Positions 25,979 through 34,216 of a stretch of DNA of 64,000 nt are shown one piece after another. The stretch's first letter is position 1. The number at the start of each line of letters is the position of its first letter. The DNA lies in NCBI RefSeq assembly GCF_010645075.1, contig NZ_JAADZV010000013.1, positions 1 to 64,000 on the forward strand, in the 5' to 3' direction. A program made the position numbers and the translations under genes. Under the pieces are notes generated by a model. It worked only from the letters and a program-made list of their open reading frames with translations, had not been told where the DNA came from and ran no database searches. Source of the stretch: Flavobacterium limi (GTDB taxonomy: Bacteria; Bacteroidota; Bacteroidia; Flavobacteriales; Flavobacteriaceae).

Positions 25979-28151
25979 CACCTTTCCCCATTATCCCCAA
26001 CAAAATTCCTTCACGTGCGGTCTGACCTGTATAAAGATAATAGCTAAATATTATAAGAAAATAATTGATATTACCCCTTACTATAAAGATCTGACATCAA
26101 AAGGTTACTCGGTATATGACCTATGCCGGACTGCTGAAAATATTGGATTTAGATCCGCAGCATACAGTGTTTCTGTAAATGATTTAAAATCGCTTGACAA
26201 ACCTGTAATCATCCATTGGAACAAAAACCATTATGCAGTTTTATATAAGGTAAAAAAAAATAGATTCTTTCTCTCCGATCCTGCAAAAGGGCTTGCAGGT
26301 TATGATGTTAATGAATTTCGCAGCAGATGGGCAGACGAAAATGATGCAGGAAAGATTATTGTACTGGAAGTTTCTGAAAAGTTTCACGAACTAAAAAACA
26401 GCAGATCCAATTACCTGGCTGCATTCGAATTTTTAGTAAGGCATTTGAGCCCGTATAGAAAAAACCTTTCACAGCTGCTTCTTGTAATGATTATAACGGC
26501 TTTAATATATGCCAGCCTTCCTTTCATTACCCGCTCTATAATAGATGTGGGAATTCAAGGACAGGATTTTAATTTTATCACTATAGTTTTAATTGCAAAT
26601 ATTTCACTGCTTATCTTTAAAAGTGTCGGGGAATGGATAAGGGCTTCCATTTCACTGCACATTGCCAGCCGTATTAAAATTTCTATCGTTACTGATTATC
26701 TAATTAAAGTATTCTCGCTGCCTGTAAATTTTATTGACAGCATGTTAATGGGAGATATAATGCAGCGCTCTAAAGATCAGGAAAGAATCCAGCAGTTTAT
26801 CTCGAGCTCCGCAATTTCGATTTTTATGTCAGCGCTGATTATTCTTATTTACGGAATCATACTTTTTGCTTTTGACGGAACCTTATTCTTAATCTTTTTA
26901 TCAGCTACTCTGCTATATATCTTCTGGATTATGTTTTTTTATCAGATCAGAAAAAAAATGGATATGAGCTATTACATGCTGATGGGAGAAAATCAAAGTT
27001 CCTGGATTGAAATATTAAAAAATTTTGAAGATATTAAGTTAAACAATTATTCACTGAACAAAAGATGGAAATGGGAAAAGATACAGGGATCACTTTATAA
27101 TATAGAAATTAAACTGCTGAACATAGATAGAATTCAACAGCTTGGCGCTGATTTCATTAACGGAATAAAAGATATCGGACTGACATTCTACGGAGCCTAT
27201 CTGGTCATTCAGGGCGATCTCTCACTAGGAACACTGATATCAATTCAGTTTATTATCGGCCAGTTAGGCACTCCTGTCATGGAATTAATAAACTTCATAA
27301 AAATGGCACAGTCGGCCTTTATAAGTTTCTTGCGGGTAAACGATATTAATAACATGCCTGAAGAGCAGGTGAAAAGCAAGTCCCTGATAAATGAATTTGA
27401 TCCTGAAAACAACGATATAACCTTCAAAAATGTAAGCTTTAAGTATAAGGGAGCCTCCAAGCCCGTACTGTACAATTTATCATTTACGATTCCTGAAAAC
27501 AAGACCACAGCGATAGTGGGTTTAAGCGGGTCAGGAAAAAGCACAATTTTAAAATTACTCTCCAAAGTATATGATGAATATGCAGGAGATATTTATATAG
27601 GAAAAAACAACCTGAAATCGTTTGACAATGAATTTATAAGACAGAACACAGGAACCGTATTTCAGGAAAGTACTTTGTATAATGATACAATTTTAAACAA
27701 TATTGTACTGTCGGACGAGCAGCAATACAGTCTGCAGCGTATTGAAGAGATTTTACCCTGGGCCAATTTAAAAGAGGAGCTATATCGTCTCCCAGAGGCG
27801 CTTCACACAAGACTCAGTGAAGGAGGAAAGGGGCTGAGCCAGGGACAGAAACAGAGACTGCTGCTGGCCAGGGCTTTTTATAAACGTCCTAAATTTCTGC
27901 TCTTAGATGAAGTAACAAATGCAATAGATTCCAATAGTGAGAATAAAATTCTTGATGTTTTTGCCAATGAACTAAAAAAAGAGACTATCGTTCTGGTATC
28001 ACATAAATTATCAACAGTAAAATGTGCGGATTTTATTATCATGATTGGCGGCGGGATGCTTTTAGAATATGGCTCCTATGATGAATTAATACAAAAGAAA
28101 ACTTTTTTCTATAATCTCTTTAAATCCCAAATTGATGGAAAAAATAAATAA
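25971..28151 (+). CDS. Peptidase-containing ABC transporter (C39-ABC, PCAT)
   Basis: 726 residues. The N-terminal C39 peptidase (about 1-130) has Gln10 and catalytic Cys16 in PQQNSFTCGLTCIKIIAKYY, and a histidine in the KNHYAVLYKV segment. About six membrane segments follow (165-450). The ABC domain has GLSGSGKST (Walker A), LSQGQKQRLLLARA (signature) and FLLLDEVTN (Walker B). Such proteins remove double-glycine leaders and export the cargo in one step. The best cargo in sight is the protein at 23532-24188. It overlaps HlyD by 17 bases. Confidence 0.93.
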   Translation: MINTFPHYPQQNSFTCGLTCIKIIAKYYKKIIDITPYYKDLTSKGYSVYDLCRTAENIGFRSAAYSVSVNDLKSLDKPVIIHWNKNHYAVLYKVKKNRFFLSDPAKGLAGYDVNEFRSRWADENDAGKIIVLEVSEKFHELKNSRSNYLAAFEFLVRHLSPYRKNLSQLLLVMIITALIYASLPFITRSIIDVGIQGQDFNFITIVLIANISLLIFKSVGEWIRASISLHIASRIKISIVTDYLIKVFSLPVNFIDSMLMGDIMQRSKDQERIQQFISSSAISIFMSALIILIYGIILFAFDGTLFLIFLSATLLYIFWIMFFYQIRKKMDMSYYMLMGENQSSWIEILKNFEDIKLNNYSLNKRWKWEKIQGSLYNIEIKLLNIDRIQQLGADFINGIKDIGLTFYGAYLVIQGDLSLGTLISIQFIIGQLGTPVMELINFIKMAQSAFISFLRVNDINNMPEEQVKSKSLINEFDPENNDITFKNVSFKYKGASKPVLYNLSFTIPENKTTAIVGLSGSGKSTILKLLSKVYDEYAGDIYIGKNNLKSFDNEFIRQNTGTVFQESTLYNDTILNNIVLSDEQQYSLQRIEEILPWANLKEELYRLPEALHTRLSEGGKGLSQGQKQRLLLARAFYKRPKFLLLDEVTNAIDSNSENKILDVFANELKKETIVLVSHKLSTVKCADFIIMIGGGMLLEYGSYDELIQKKTFFYNLFKSQIDGKNK

Positions 28152-29424
28152 TAGTATAGATAAGTACCAGTCTGAAGAACTCAAAGAGATATCATTGGCA
28201 AGCAATGTAAGTGACTATAAAAAAGTCATTTATTTTATTATCTCCTTTATTCTGATCAGTATAGTAATTAGTGCTGTGATAAAATACCCGGAAAAAATTA
28301 TCGGAAGAGCTTTTATTGTTTCCAAAAACCATACAAATAATATATATGCTCCAACAAGCGGGGAGATAGAACTACTGATTAAAGATAACACTTTTGTCAA
28401 AAAAGGGGCTCTTTTAGCGTTGATAAAAAGTACAACTGATTATTCTGATTTGATGAAATTAAAAAATCAATTAACAAAAATCGATATTAATAATATTGAA
28501 AGTACTATAGCTGTAGAGTTTGACAAAACCCTTAAACTAGGTGAAATACAAAAATTCTATTATAATTTTCTCCTGGCAGTAATTGAGTGTGACAACACTT
28601 TGAAAATCGACCTGGCAAAACAAAAAATCAGCAACATTCAAAACAAATTGTACAGAAATACAGAGCGGGAAAAAATTTTACAAAGAGCTAAAAAAGTATT
28701 TAGCGATAAATCAGACATAATCAATAAATCATACCAGACAGATATGATCCTCTTTGATGCCCAGGCAATTGTACGGGATAAAATTGACAATTCAAAGATG
28801 ACCGTTCTGGATATGAAAGAAAAAGCCCTGTTAATGGATAAAAATGATCAGGACTTAACTCATAATACAGGAGAATTAAGTGATGAAATTTCATTGCTGA
28901 AAAAGGATAGGGAAAAGCTTGTAGCAACAGCCTTGTTTAATGTCAAAAAAGCTTTTTTTGAACTGAAAACAGCTATAGACTACTGGGAATATAATTTTAC
29001 GATCACGGCACCAATTTCAGGCACGATCGAATATTATCAGCCTTTCCTTAACTCTACCCAATATATAAAAAAGGAATCCCAGCTCTTTATAATCCTGCCT
29101 AAAGTTGAAAATGTATATGCCAGAGGGGTAATGTCCGCAAATGGGTATGGAAAAATGCGAAACAATGATACCGTATATATTAAACTGCGAGATTTCCCAT
29201 CTAAAGAATATGGGGATTTAAAAGGGATAATCTGCAATAAATCAAAAGTCTATCATGATACTATTTACTACTTAGACATTAAATTAGATCCAAACTTAAA
29301 AACAACCCACAACAAAAAAATAATTTTTTCATACAACATGCCAGGAACTGTCGAATACTATGGAAAAAAGAGAAGCTTGCTACAAAGAATCTTCAGTAAC
29401 ATTCAAAACTCTATTGAAAAATAA
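28135..29424 (+). CDS. HlyD-family membrane fusion protein
   Basis: 429 residues from the ATG at 28135. A single N-terminal membrane anchor (VIYFIISFILISIVISAVIK) is followed by a lipoyl/barrel-sandwich half motif (YAPTSGEIELLIKDNTFVKK), a long periplasmic coiled coil (about 110-280), the second half motif (ITAPISGTIEYYQPF) and a beta-barrel. It should link the C39-ABC transporter with the TolC-like channel. A TTG three bases earlier is open, but ATG is preferred. Confidence 0.9.
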   Translation: MEKINNSIDKYQSEELKEISLASNVSDYKKVIYFIISFILISIVISAVIKYPEKIIGRAFIVSKNHTNNIYAPTSGEIELLIKDNTFVKKGALLALIKSTTDYSDLMKLKNQLTKIDINNIESTIAVEFDKTLKLGEIQKFYYNFLLAVIECDNTLKIDLAKQKISNIQNKLYRNTEREKILQRAKKVFSDKSDIINKSYQTDMILFDAQAIVRDKIDNSKMTVLDMKEKALLMDKNDQDLTHNTGELSDEISLLKKDREKLVATALFNVKKAFFELKTAIDYWEYNFTITAPISGTIEYYQPFLNSTQYIKKESQLFIILPKVENVYARGVMSANGYGKMRNNDTVYIKLRDFPSKEYGDLKGIICNKSKVYHDTIYYLDIKLDPNLKTTHNKKIIFSYNMPGTVEYYGKKRSLLQRIFSNIQNSIEK

Positions 29425-29892
29425 CTAACGGCAGATTTTTTTTAACCAAGCGGTTGTTCATAGTGAACCATCACGGATATAAAAGTGGACTTGATACGTT
29501 TTCTGCCACAAAAAGTTAAGTCGAATTTTGCAAATATTTCGACTGTTTAAGATTCATGATGAATAATGGAAATGTACATTTCAAAGTGGATAACTTTTTG
29601 TCTTCAAAATTTTAAGACTGCAAATTTAAAATAATAAATTGTCCAATAACATTTATTAAAAATAGTTGAGAAATGACATAAATTTTTACAGCAATCCCTA
29701 ACAGGACATCTATCCCAAATCCACTAAGCTAATGAAAGAAAGCCACTACTTCCAATACGCCCAATCTTTTTAAATCTTCCTGAAAATGTATAGGAACTTG
29801 TCTTGTAAAGATCACCACAGCCAAAAGGGCCAATACAACAATTGGGCCAGAATAAGGAGTTCTCCAAGACTAAAAGGGCTCTGCGATAGCCC
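29425..29892. other. Gap after the exporter operon
   Basis: 468 AT-rich bases with no supported gene; a short plus-strand frame starting at 29786 runs into the hairpin repeat and is rejected. No terminator was recognised. Confidence 0.4.
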
Positions 29893-29996
29893 TAGCCCCG
29901 ATAGCAGTGGAAATCCTTTTGCGCCGGGGTTCGGCGCAGAAGATTGCTGCGCCAGTTCGCTATCGCTCGGGTGAAACGGATAGCGGGATAAGCTCC
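29893..29996 (+). repeat. Dispersed hairpin repeat, copy 2 (with nested insert)
   Basis: TAGCCCCGATAGCAGTGGAA opens the repeat; GCCGGGGTTCGGCGC forms the inner loop and AGCTCC ends it. The right arm is interrupted by an extra block that reads CGCCAGTTCGCTATCGCTCG and goes on GGTGAA (about 29950-29975). A near copy of that block sits in the left arm of copy 3. Confidence 0.75.
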
Positions 29997-30000
29997 AAAA

Positions 30001-30390
30001 AATAAAAATAAAAATAAAAATAAAACTACATTAATTCAGTAGACGTCGCTGAACACTCCAATCAGGTCTACTCAAATATTCCCATATCCTATTTCTCATA
30101 CCCTATTCCTTATATCCTATTTCTCATTACCCAATTCCTCATACCCTATTGCCCATACACAATTCTACTATCCAGCTACCCCGCCCACCTGCTCATCTGA
30201 TAGCCATTTTATAAATGAAAACCATTTTTCTGTAAGAAAAAATGCTGCTGTCCTTTCTAAATTTGAAGAAGTTTAAAGTATAAGCACAAAGTACAAGTTC
30301 AAGATACAAAGTATAAACACAAAGCATAAAGTACAGAGCACAAAGCATAAAGAACAAAACGCAAAACGCAAAGCGCAAAACAAAAGGAAC
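30001..30390. repeat. Low-complexity degenerate tandem arrays
   Basis: Three arrays lie in a row without genes: AAAAATA units (30001-30025), a pyrimidine-rich array built from CCTATTTCTCATAC-like units (about 30065-30170), and a purine-rich array built from CACAAAGCATAAAGTA-like units (about 30280-30385). The segment 30184-30260 resembles 49965-50035 in front of the related acidic gene, so it may hold that gene's promoter. Confidence 0.7.
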
Positions 30391-30475
30391 ATACCAGCAG
30401 CACCGCAGCACCCGCAGCCCTGCCCCCGGGCCTTCCTTATAAAAAACAGACATCAGTAATTTAATAAGATATAAA

Positions 30476-30883
30476 ATGAAAAACTCAGATACACCGCAAA
30501 GCCCGTCCCAAAACAATGGGAATTCCCAAAACCAAGGCAAAGACCCAAAAAACAGCGATATGAACCGCAGCCCCTATGACTCGGAGAACCTTGATAAGGA
30601 ATCAAACGCAGGATCCAAAGACATCACCGAGAAGGACACCCAAAAAGACCTTCTAGAAAACGACCCATCGCAGGGCTTTGAAACCGATGTAGACAAACCT
30701 GAAAGCAGCGGGGATGAAAACGATGCCTTTGAAATGACCTGGTCCGACAGGGACAATCCCATAAACAAGGAATTCCAAATCGGACAGCTCGGCAATGAGG
30801 AGCTTCAGCAAGACGAGCTCACAAGGGACGAATCAGAGGGCGGGCATGCCCCCTTCCACAAGCCTTCCGAGCGGAAATTCTAG
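30476..30883 (+). CDS. Small acidic disordered protein (paralogue of 50130-50675)
   Basis: 135 residues, very hydrophilic, rich in D/E/S/N/Q, with no hydrophobic core. It contains YDSENLDKESNAGSKDITEK and NEELQQDELTRDE and ends ERKF. The locus at 50130-50675 codes the same blocks in the same order. The function is unknown; the protein is probably intrinsically disordered. It is followed by another acidic protein at 30943. The upstream region is also similar to that of the second copy, so gene plus promoter were duplicated. Confidence 0.7.
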   Translation: MKNSDTPQSPSQNNGNSQNQGKDPKNSDMNRSPYDSENLDKESNAGSKDITEKDTQKDLLENDPSQGFETDVDKPESSGDENDAFEMTWSDRDNPINKEFQIGQLGNEELQQDELTRDESEGGHAPFHKPSERKF

Positions 30884-30942
30884 CCGGCCCCTAAGCGCGC
30901 ATAAGGACTTTACGAAATTACAAACCATTAAATTAAAACATT

Positions 30943-31173
30943 ATGATACCACAGCAAAACTACGATACGCACTATCAGCAAGACAGCGACTATCCTATCG
31001 GGGAAGAACAAGCCCATTTGGAAGAAATGGAGCACTCAGAGCCGGCCGCAGGCCAGCTTTTGAGCCCCGAGCGGTCCGCCGACCACCAGCCCACCGAACT
31101 GGACCATGACGATGCCGACAGAAGGACCCTGGACGAGTCCCAGGCGGACGAGGACGCGGACGATGAGCATTAA
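30943..31173 (+). CDS. Small acidic protein
   Basis: 76 residues (starts MIPQQNYDTHYQQDSDYPIG, ends DADDEH), extremely acidic and without a predicted fold. It starts 59 bases after the previous acidic gene and is followed by a good terminator, so the two may share a transcript. The N-terminal tyrosine-rich start recalls the acidic protein at 62815, which begins KTYYNDYDNHRD. Confidence 0.6.
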   Translation: MIPQQNYDTHYQQDSDYPIGEEQAHLEEMEHSEPAAGQLLSPERSADHQPTELDHDDADRRTLDESQADEDADDEH

Positions 31174-31196
31174 ATTTATCCTAACAGTTATCAAAG

Positions 31197-31239
31197 AAAA
31201 AAGCCTGCGCAAATGAATTACATTCCGCAGGTTTTTTTT
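31197..31239 (+). terminator. Rho-independent terminator after the acidic pair
   Basis: CCTGCG (31204-31209) pairs with CGCAGG (31226-31231), extended by an A-run and a T8 run on the outside. It lies 24 bases after the stop codon. Confidence 0.8.
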
Positions 31240-31408
31240 ATCGTTTTACTTTGCACAGGCGTTAAGCTGATCAGGCAGCAGGCCATGTCCGACAGCACAT
31301 AAATCAGCTATGGCTTAACATGAAAGAGTTGCCAAAACAAATAAAACCGCTAATTTTGCTTTTCCAAAACAGTTTAAAGCTGCATCCGGTCTGGGCGGCA
31401 AGAAGAGA

Positions 31409-31627
31409 ATGAAAAAGTTTGAAATAAAAAAAACAGCCTCTGGGAGCTGGATGCTTTCCCATAATGAACTCCCTAGGTTTACCTGCGAATTTCAGGACCG
31501 CAAATTCCATTACTCAAGAACCCTGAAAGGTCTCTTGGACCCCACGGGAAATCCTGAAGAAATCCAGCTGCTCCAGAGGATGGAAAAGTGGCTTTCGCGC
31601 TATCATATGGACAAAATAAACGGATGA
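31409..31627 (+). CDS. Small hypothetical protein
   Basis: 72 residues (MKKFEIKKTASGSWMLSHNE; later RTLKGLLDPTGNPEEIQLLQ). It has mixed charged and hydrophobic residues and a plausible single domain. I do not recognise the family. It sits 40 bases before the Crp/Fnr gene on the same strand. Confidence 0.5.
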   Translation: MKKFEIKKTASGSWMLSHNELPRFTCEFQDRKFHYSRTLKGLLDPTGNPEEIQLLQRMEKWLSRYHMDKING

Positions 31628-31666
31628 GGTTCTGAATTTTTAAGCGATACAATTAAAAAAAACAAA

Positions 31667-32239
31667 ATGTCTGATATATTCAAAAAACATATCGCCAAAT
31701 TCGCGCAGGTCACTGATGATGAATTCCAGCACATCATAACATTCTTCAACACAAAAGAGGCTGGCAGAAAAGAAAACCTATTGGAGCAGGGACAGCTCTG
31801 CCGGCATCATTATTTTGTCCTTCAGGGCCTTCTGCGAAAATTCTACATCAACGAGAAAGGCACCGAACAGACCACTGAATTTGCGATCGAAACCTGGTGG
31901 CTGACCGATAATTATGCCTACGAAAACCAGATGGATACGGAATTCTGCATTCAGGCTGTAGAAAAATCTACGATACTGTATATCACACTGGAAAAGCAGC
32001 AGAAGCTTCTGGAGGAGTTTCCCGTGATGGAGCGCTATTTCCGATTCGTATACCAGCGGGCGTATGCAGCGGCCCAGAAACGCATCAAATTCCTTTTCTC
32101 GTTCTCCAAGGAAGAGTTTTATTTCCAGGCTGTGAGGAACCACCCCGAATTCATCCAGCGCGTCCCGCAGTACCTCATTGCATCCTATCTGGGGTTCACG
32201 CCCGAGTACCTGAGCGAGATCCGAAAAAGGATTTCTTAA
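31667..32239 (+). CDS. Crp/Fnr family transcriptional regulator
   Basis: 190 residues: a cyclic-nucleotide-binding-like barrel (LLEQGQLCRHHYFVLQGLLR) and a short C-terminal helix-turn-helix (VPQYLIASYLGFTPEYLSEIRKR). This is the common Bacteroidota type, which usually lacks the arginine needed for cAMP. It is followed by an AhpD-like gene 67 bases on, which it may control, since this pairing is frequent in the phylum. The effector is unknown. Confidence 0.88.
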   Translation: MSDIFKKHIAKFAQVTDDEFQHIITFFNTKEAGRKENLLEQGQLCRHHYFVLQGLLRKFYINEKGTEQTTEFAIETWWLTDNYAYENQMDTEFCIQAVEKSTILYITLEKQQKLLEEFPVMERYFRFVYQRAYAAAQKRIKFLFSFSKEEFYFQAVRNHPEFIQRVPQYLIASYLGFTPEYLSEIRKRIS

Positions 32240-32306
32240 ACCAGTTTAAGATTTTTGATCTTCCTATTGTCCAATTTTGCATAGTATAATTTAAAGCAGC
32301 AATACC

Positions 32307-32759
32307 ATGCAGAAACGACTTAACTTCAAAACGGCCTCCCCTGAGGCGCTAAAGGCGATGATCGGCCTTGAAACCTACCTGTCCAAGATTTCCATCTCCC
32401 GCACAGCCAAAGAACTGATAAAGATCCGCGCCTCACAGATCAACGGCTGCGCGTACTGCATCAATATCCACACTCAGGATGCCGTTAAAAACGGCGAAAC
32501 AAACCAGCGTATTTTTCTTTTGAGTGCCTGGAGGGAAGCCGGGGATATCTTTACAGAAGAAGAAAAAGCAGTGCTGGCCATAACCGAAGAAATAACATTA
32601 ATCCATCAAAATGGACTATCAGATCAAACCTATGCAGGTGCCCTGCAGTTTTTCAGCGAAACCCAGATTGCGGATATTATAACTGCCGTAATCACCATAA
32701 ATCTTTGGAACAGGGTCGTGCTGAGCACCCGCCTGCCTATAGGGCAGAGCCTTGCATGA
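32307..32759 (+). CDS. Carboxymuconolactone decarboxylase/AhpD-like protein
   Basis: 150 residues with the alkylhydroperoxidase motif RASQINGCAYCINIHTQDA; the CxxC pair and downstream histidine are intact. Such proteins act as peroxide-linked disulfide reductases in the cytoplasm. It follows the Crp/Fnr gene and ends in a strong hairpin at 32824. Confidence 0.9.
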   Translation: MQKRLNFKTASPEALKAMIGLETYLSKISISRTAKELIKIRASQINGCAYCINIHTQDAVKNGETNQRIFLLSAWREAGDIFTEEEKAVLAITEEITLIHQNGLSDQTYAGALQFFSETQIADIITAVITINLWNRVVLSTRLPIGQSLA

Positions 32760-32823
32760 CATGCAAAAAAGTTTTAACTGCCGTGCACGAACAAGTTTAA
32801 ACTAATCTATAAGTAAATCTGAC

Positions 32824-32861
32824 AGCAATGAGCCCGATATTGGATCGGTCTCATTGCTTTT
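32824..32861 (+). terminator. Terminator after the AhpD-like gene
   Basis: AGCAATGAG (32824-32832) pairs with CTCATTGCT (32850-32858), and an inner CCGAT/ATCGG stem extends it. A short T-run follows. Confidence 0.75.
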
Positions 32862-32947
32862 GCTGTAAAACCATTTAGTACGGGTTTTCAAAAAGCGGCT
32901 CATAATCAGTTGCTAATTTATTAATAGACCATATAATTCAACCTCCC

Positions 32948-33050
32948 AGCCCCGATTGCTTCGCCAATTCGCTTCGCTCGTGTGAAGCGGAAATCCTTCT
33001 ACGCCAGGGCTCGGTGCAGAAGATTGCAGCGCATAGCGGGGATCAGCTCC
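32948..33050 (+). repeat. Dispersed hairpin repeat, copy 3 (with nested insert)
   Basis: AGCCCCGATTGC at the start, CAGGGCTCGGTGCAG around the loop and AGCTCC at the end. The left arm carries the insert CGCCAATTCGCTTCGCTCGT followed by GTGAA. It lies downstream of the minus-strand receiver gene and the plus-strand AhpD-like gene. Confidence 0.75.
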
Positions 33051-33117
33051 TAAAAATTAATATAAACCTGGAGAACAATATAATCTTAGAAATTTACATA
33101 CAGCAAAATATTGCACA

Positions 33118-33582
33118 TCACATAAGCCAGTTCAGCACCGAATACACTTTACTGCTGCTTTTCTGCACCGCTTTCAAGTCTGAGGCCAGTATCTCATAGA
33201 GCATATCCTTGAGTCCCGCAAACGAGCTGGGCTTTACCGCATAGAGGTCCGCCCCGAGCTCAAAGGAGCGCCTGATATTCTCACGTGTGCCGCTGGTGGA
33301 GAGCATGATGATCCGAAGCCTGTTCAGGCGGTCCTTCGCGTCTCTTATCTCCTTGAGGCATTCAAAACCGCCTATGCCGGGCATGTTGATATCCAGGAAT
33401 ACTATTTCGGGGATTTCCAGTCTGTTATGGTTAAGGCTTTCCAGAAGCTCCTTTCCGTCGCAGGCCTGCTTTACCGTAAAAGGCAGATCGAGTTCGGCAA
33501 TGGCATCCATAAAAAGCATCCTGTCGTCCTCATCGTCATCAGCATGGAAAATAAGCTTATGGGAATTCTTTTGTTGCATCAT
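33118..33582 (-). CDS. Rcp-like single-domain response regulator
   Basis: 154 residues, receiver domain only. The acidic pocket (HADDDEDDRML), the phospho-acceptor aspartate in EIVFLDINMPG, the threonine/serine switch in MLSTSG and the lysine in AVKPSS are all present. It has no output domain, as in Rcp1-type receivers that work with phytochrome-like kinases of the kind coded at 39620 and 42923. The gene stands alone on the minus strand. Confidence 0.9.
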   Translation of the reverse strand: MMQQKNSHKLIFHADDDEDDRMLFMDAIAELDLPFTVKQACDGKELLESLNHNRLEIPEIVFLDINMPGIGGFECLKEIRDAKDRLNRLRIIMLSTSGTRENIRRSFELGADLYAVKPSSFAGLKDMLYEILASDLKAVQKSSSKVYSVLNWLM

Positions 33583-34006
33583 GGCCTTGAAATTTATGCT
33601 GCAGAAGACAAGAATCTATAAATCTGCAAAATCATGCCGGAGCCTGACCCTGTAAACCGATAAATAATCGAATTATATCCGTGGGGCGGTTAATAGCTTG
33701 CAAATATAATGATTTTTTGTAATAAAAATGCCATTAGAAATGCCGACACGGCTTCTTTTAACATAAAAATAAAAGCCGATTGATTTTGCTTTCCGTTTCC
33801 TGACCGCTGCACCTGATGAAGCAGACACCCGATCCCTTTGCGCAAAATGACGCCTCAGGACAGGATGACGCGGAAATTTTTAAAAATACAGATGCATCCG
33901 CTTTATCCAGATGTTTTCGCTGATGAGAGCGATAAAAAAGCACCTGAATCCTGGGACTCATAAAACCGATCTGGCTTACCCTTCAGATGAGTTTTCCGGC
34001 TGCAGT
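33583..34006. other. 424-base gap with no supported gene
   Basis: It holds the promoter side of the receiver gene and the 3' side of xseB. Short frames on both strands look like chance. No repeat or terminator was recognised. Confidence 0.4.
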
Positions 34007-34216
34007 TTATCCTTCTTTCTGGTTTTCCATGCCGTCAATGATCTTCCCCACTTCGGTTTCGGTGGCTTTAAGCCTGCCCTGGCAGAAGGCTATAAGCTCG
34101 GATGCCCTTTTCACCTTGGCCGCCAGCTCGTCCACCGAAATGGTTTCATTTTCTATTTCTTTTGAAATGGCCGCAAGCTCATTCCAGGCCTGCTCATAAG
34201 TCAGCTGCTCTTCCAT
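34007..34216 (-). CDS. xseB: Exodeoxyribonuclease VII small subunit
   Basis: 69 residues from the ATG at 34216 (MEEQLTYEQAWNELAAISKE, then LAAKVKRASELIAFCQGRL), the normal length. The frame is open upstream to 34282, but that part overlaps xseA and is not family-like. It overlaps the xseA stop by 23 bases, so the two subunits are coupled. With XseA it degrades single-stranded DNA. Confidence 0.92.
   Translation of the reverse strand: MEEQLTYEQAWNELAAISKEIENETISVDELAAKVKRASELIAFCQGRLKATETEVGKIIDGMENQKEG

Noticed and set aside
29786..29974. 62-codon plus-strand frame
   Set aside because: Most of it lies in the dispersed hairpin repeat; no family features.
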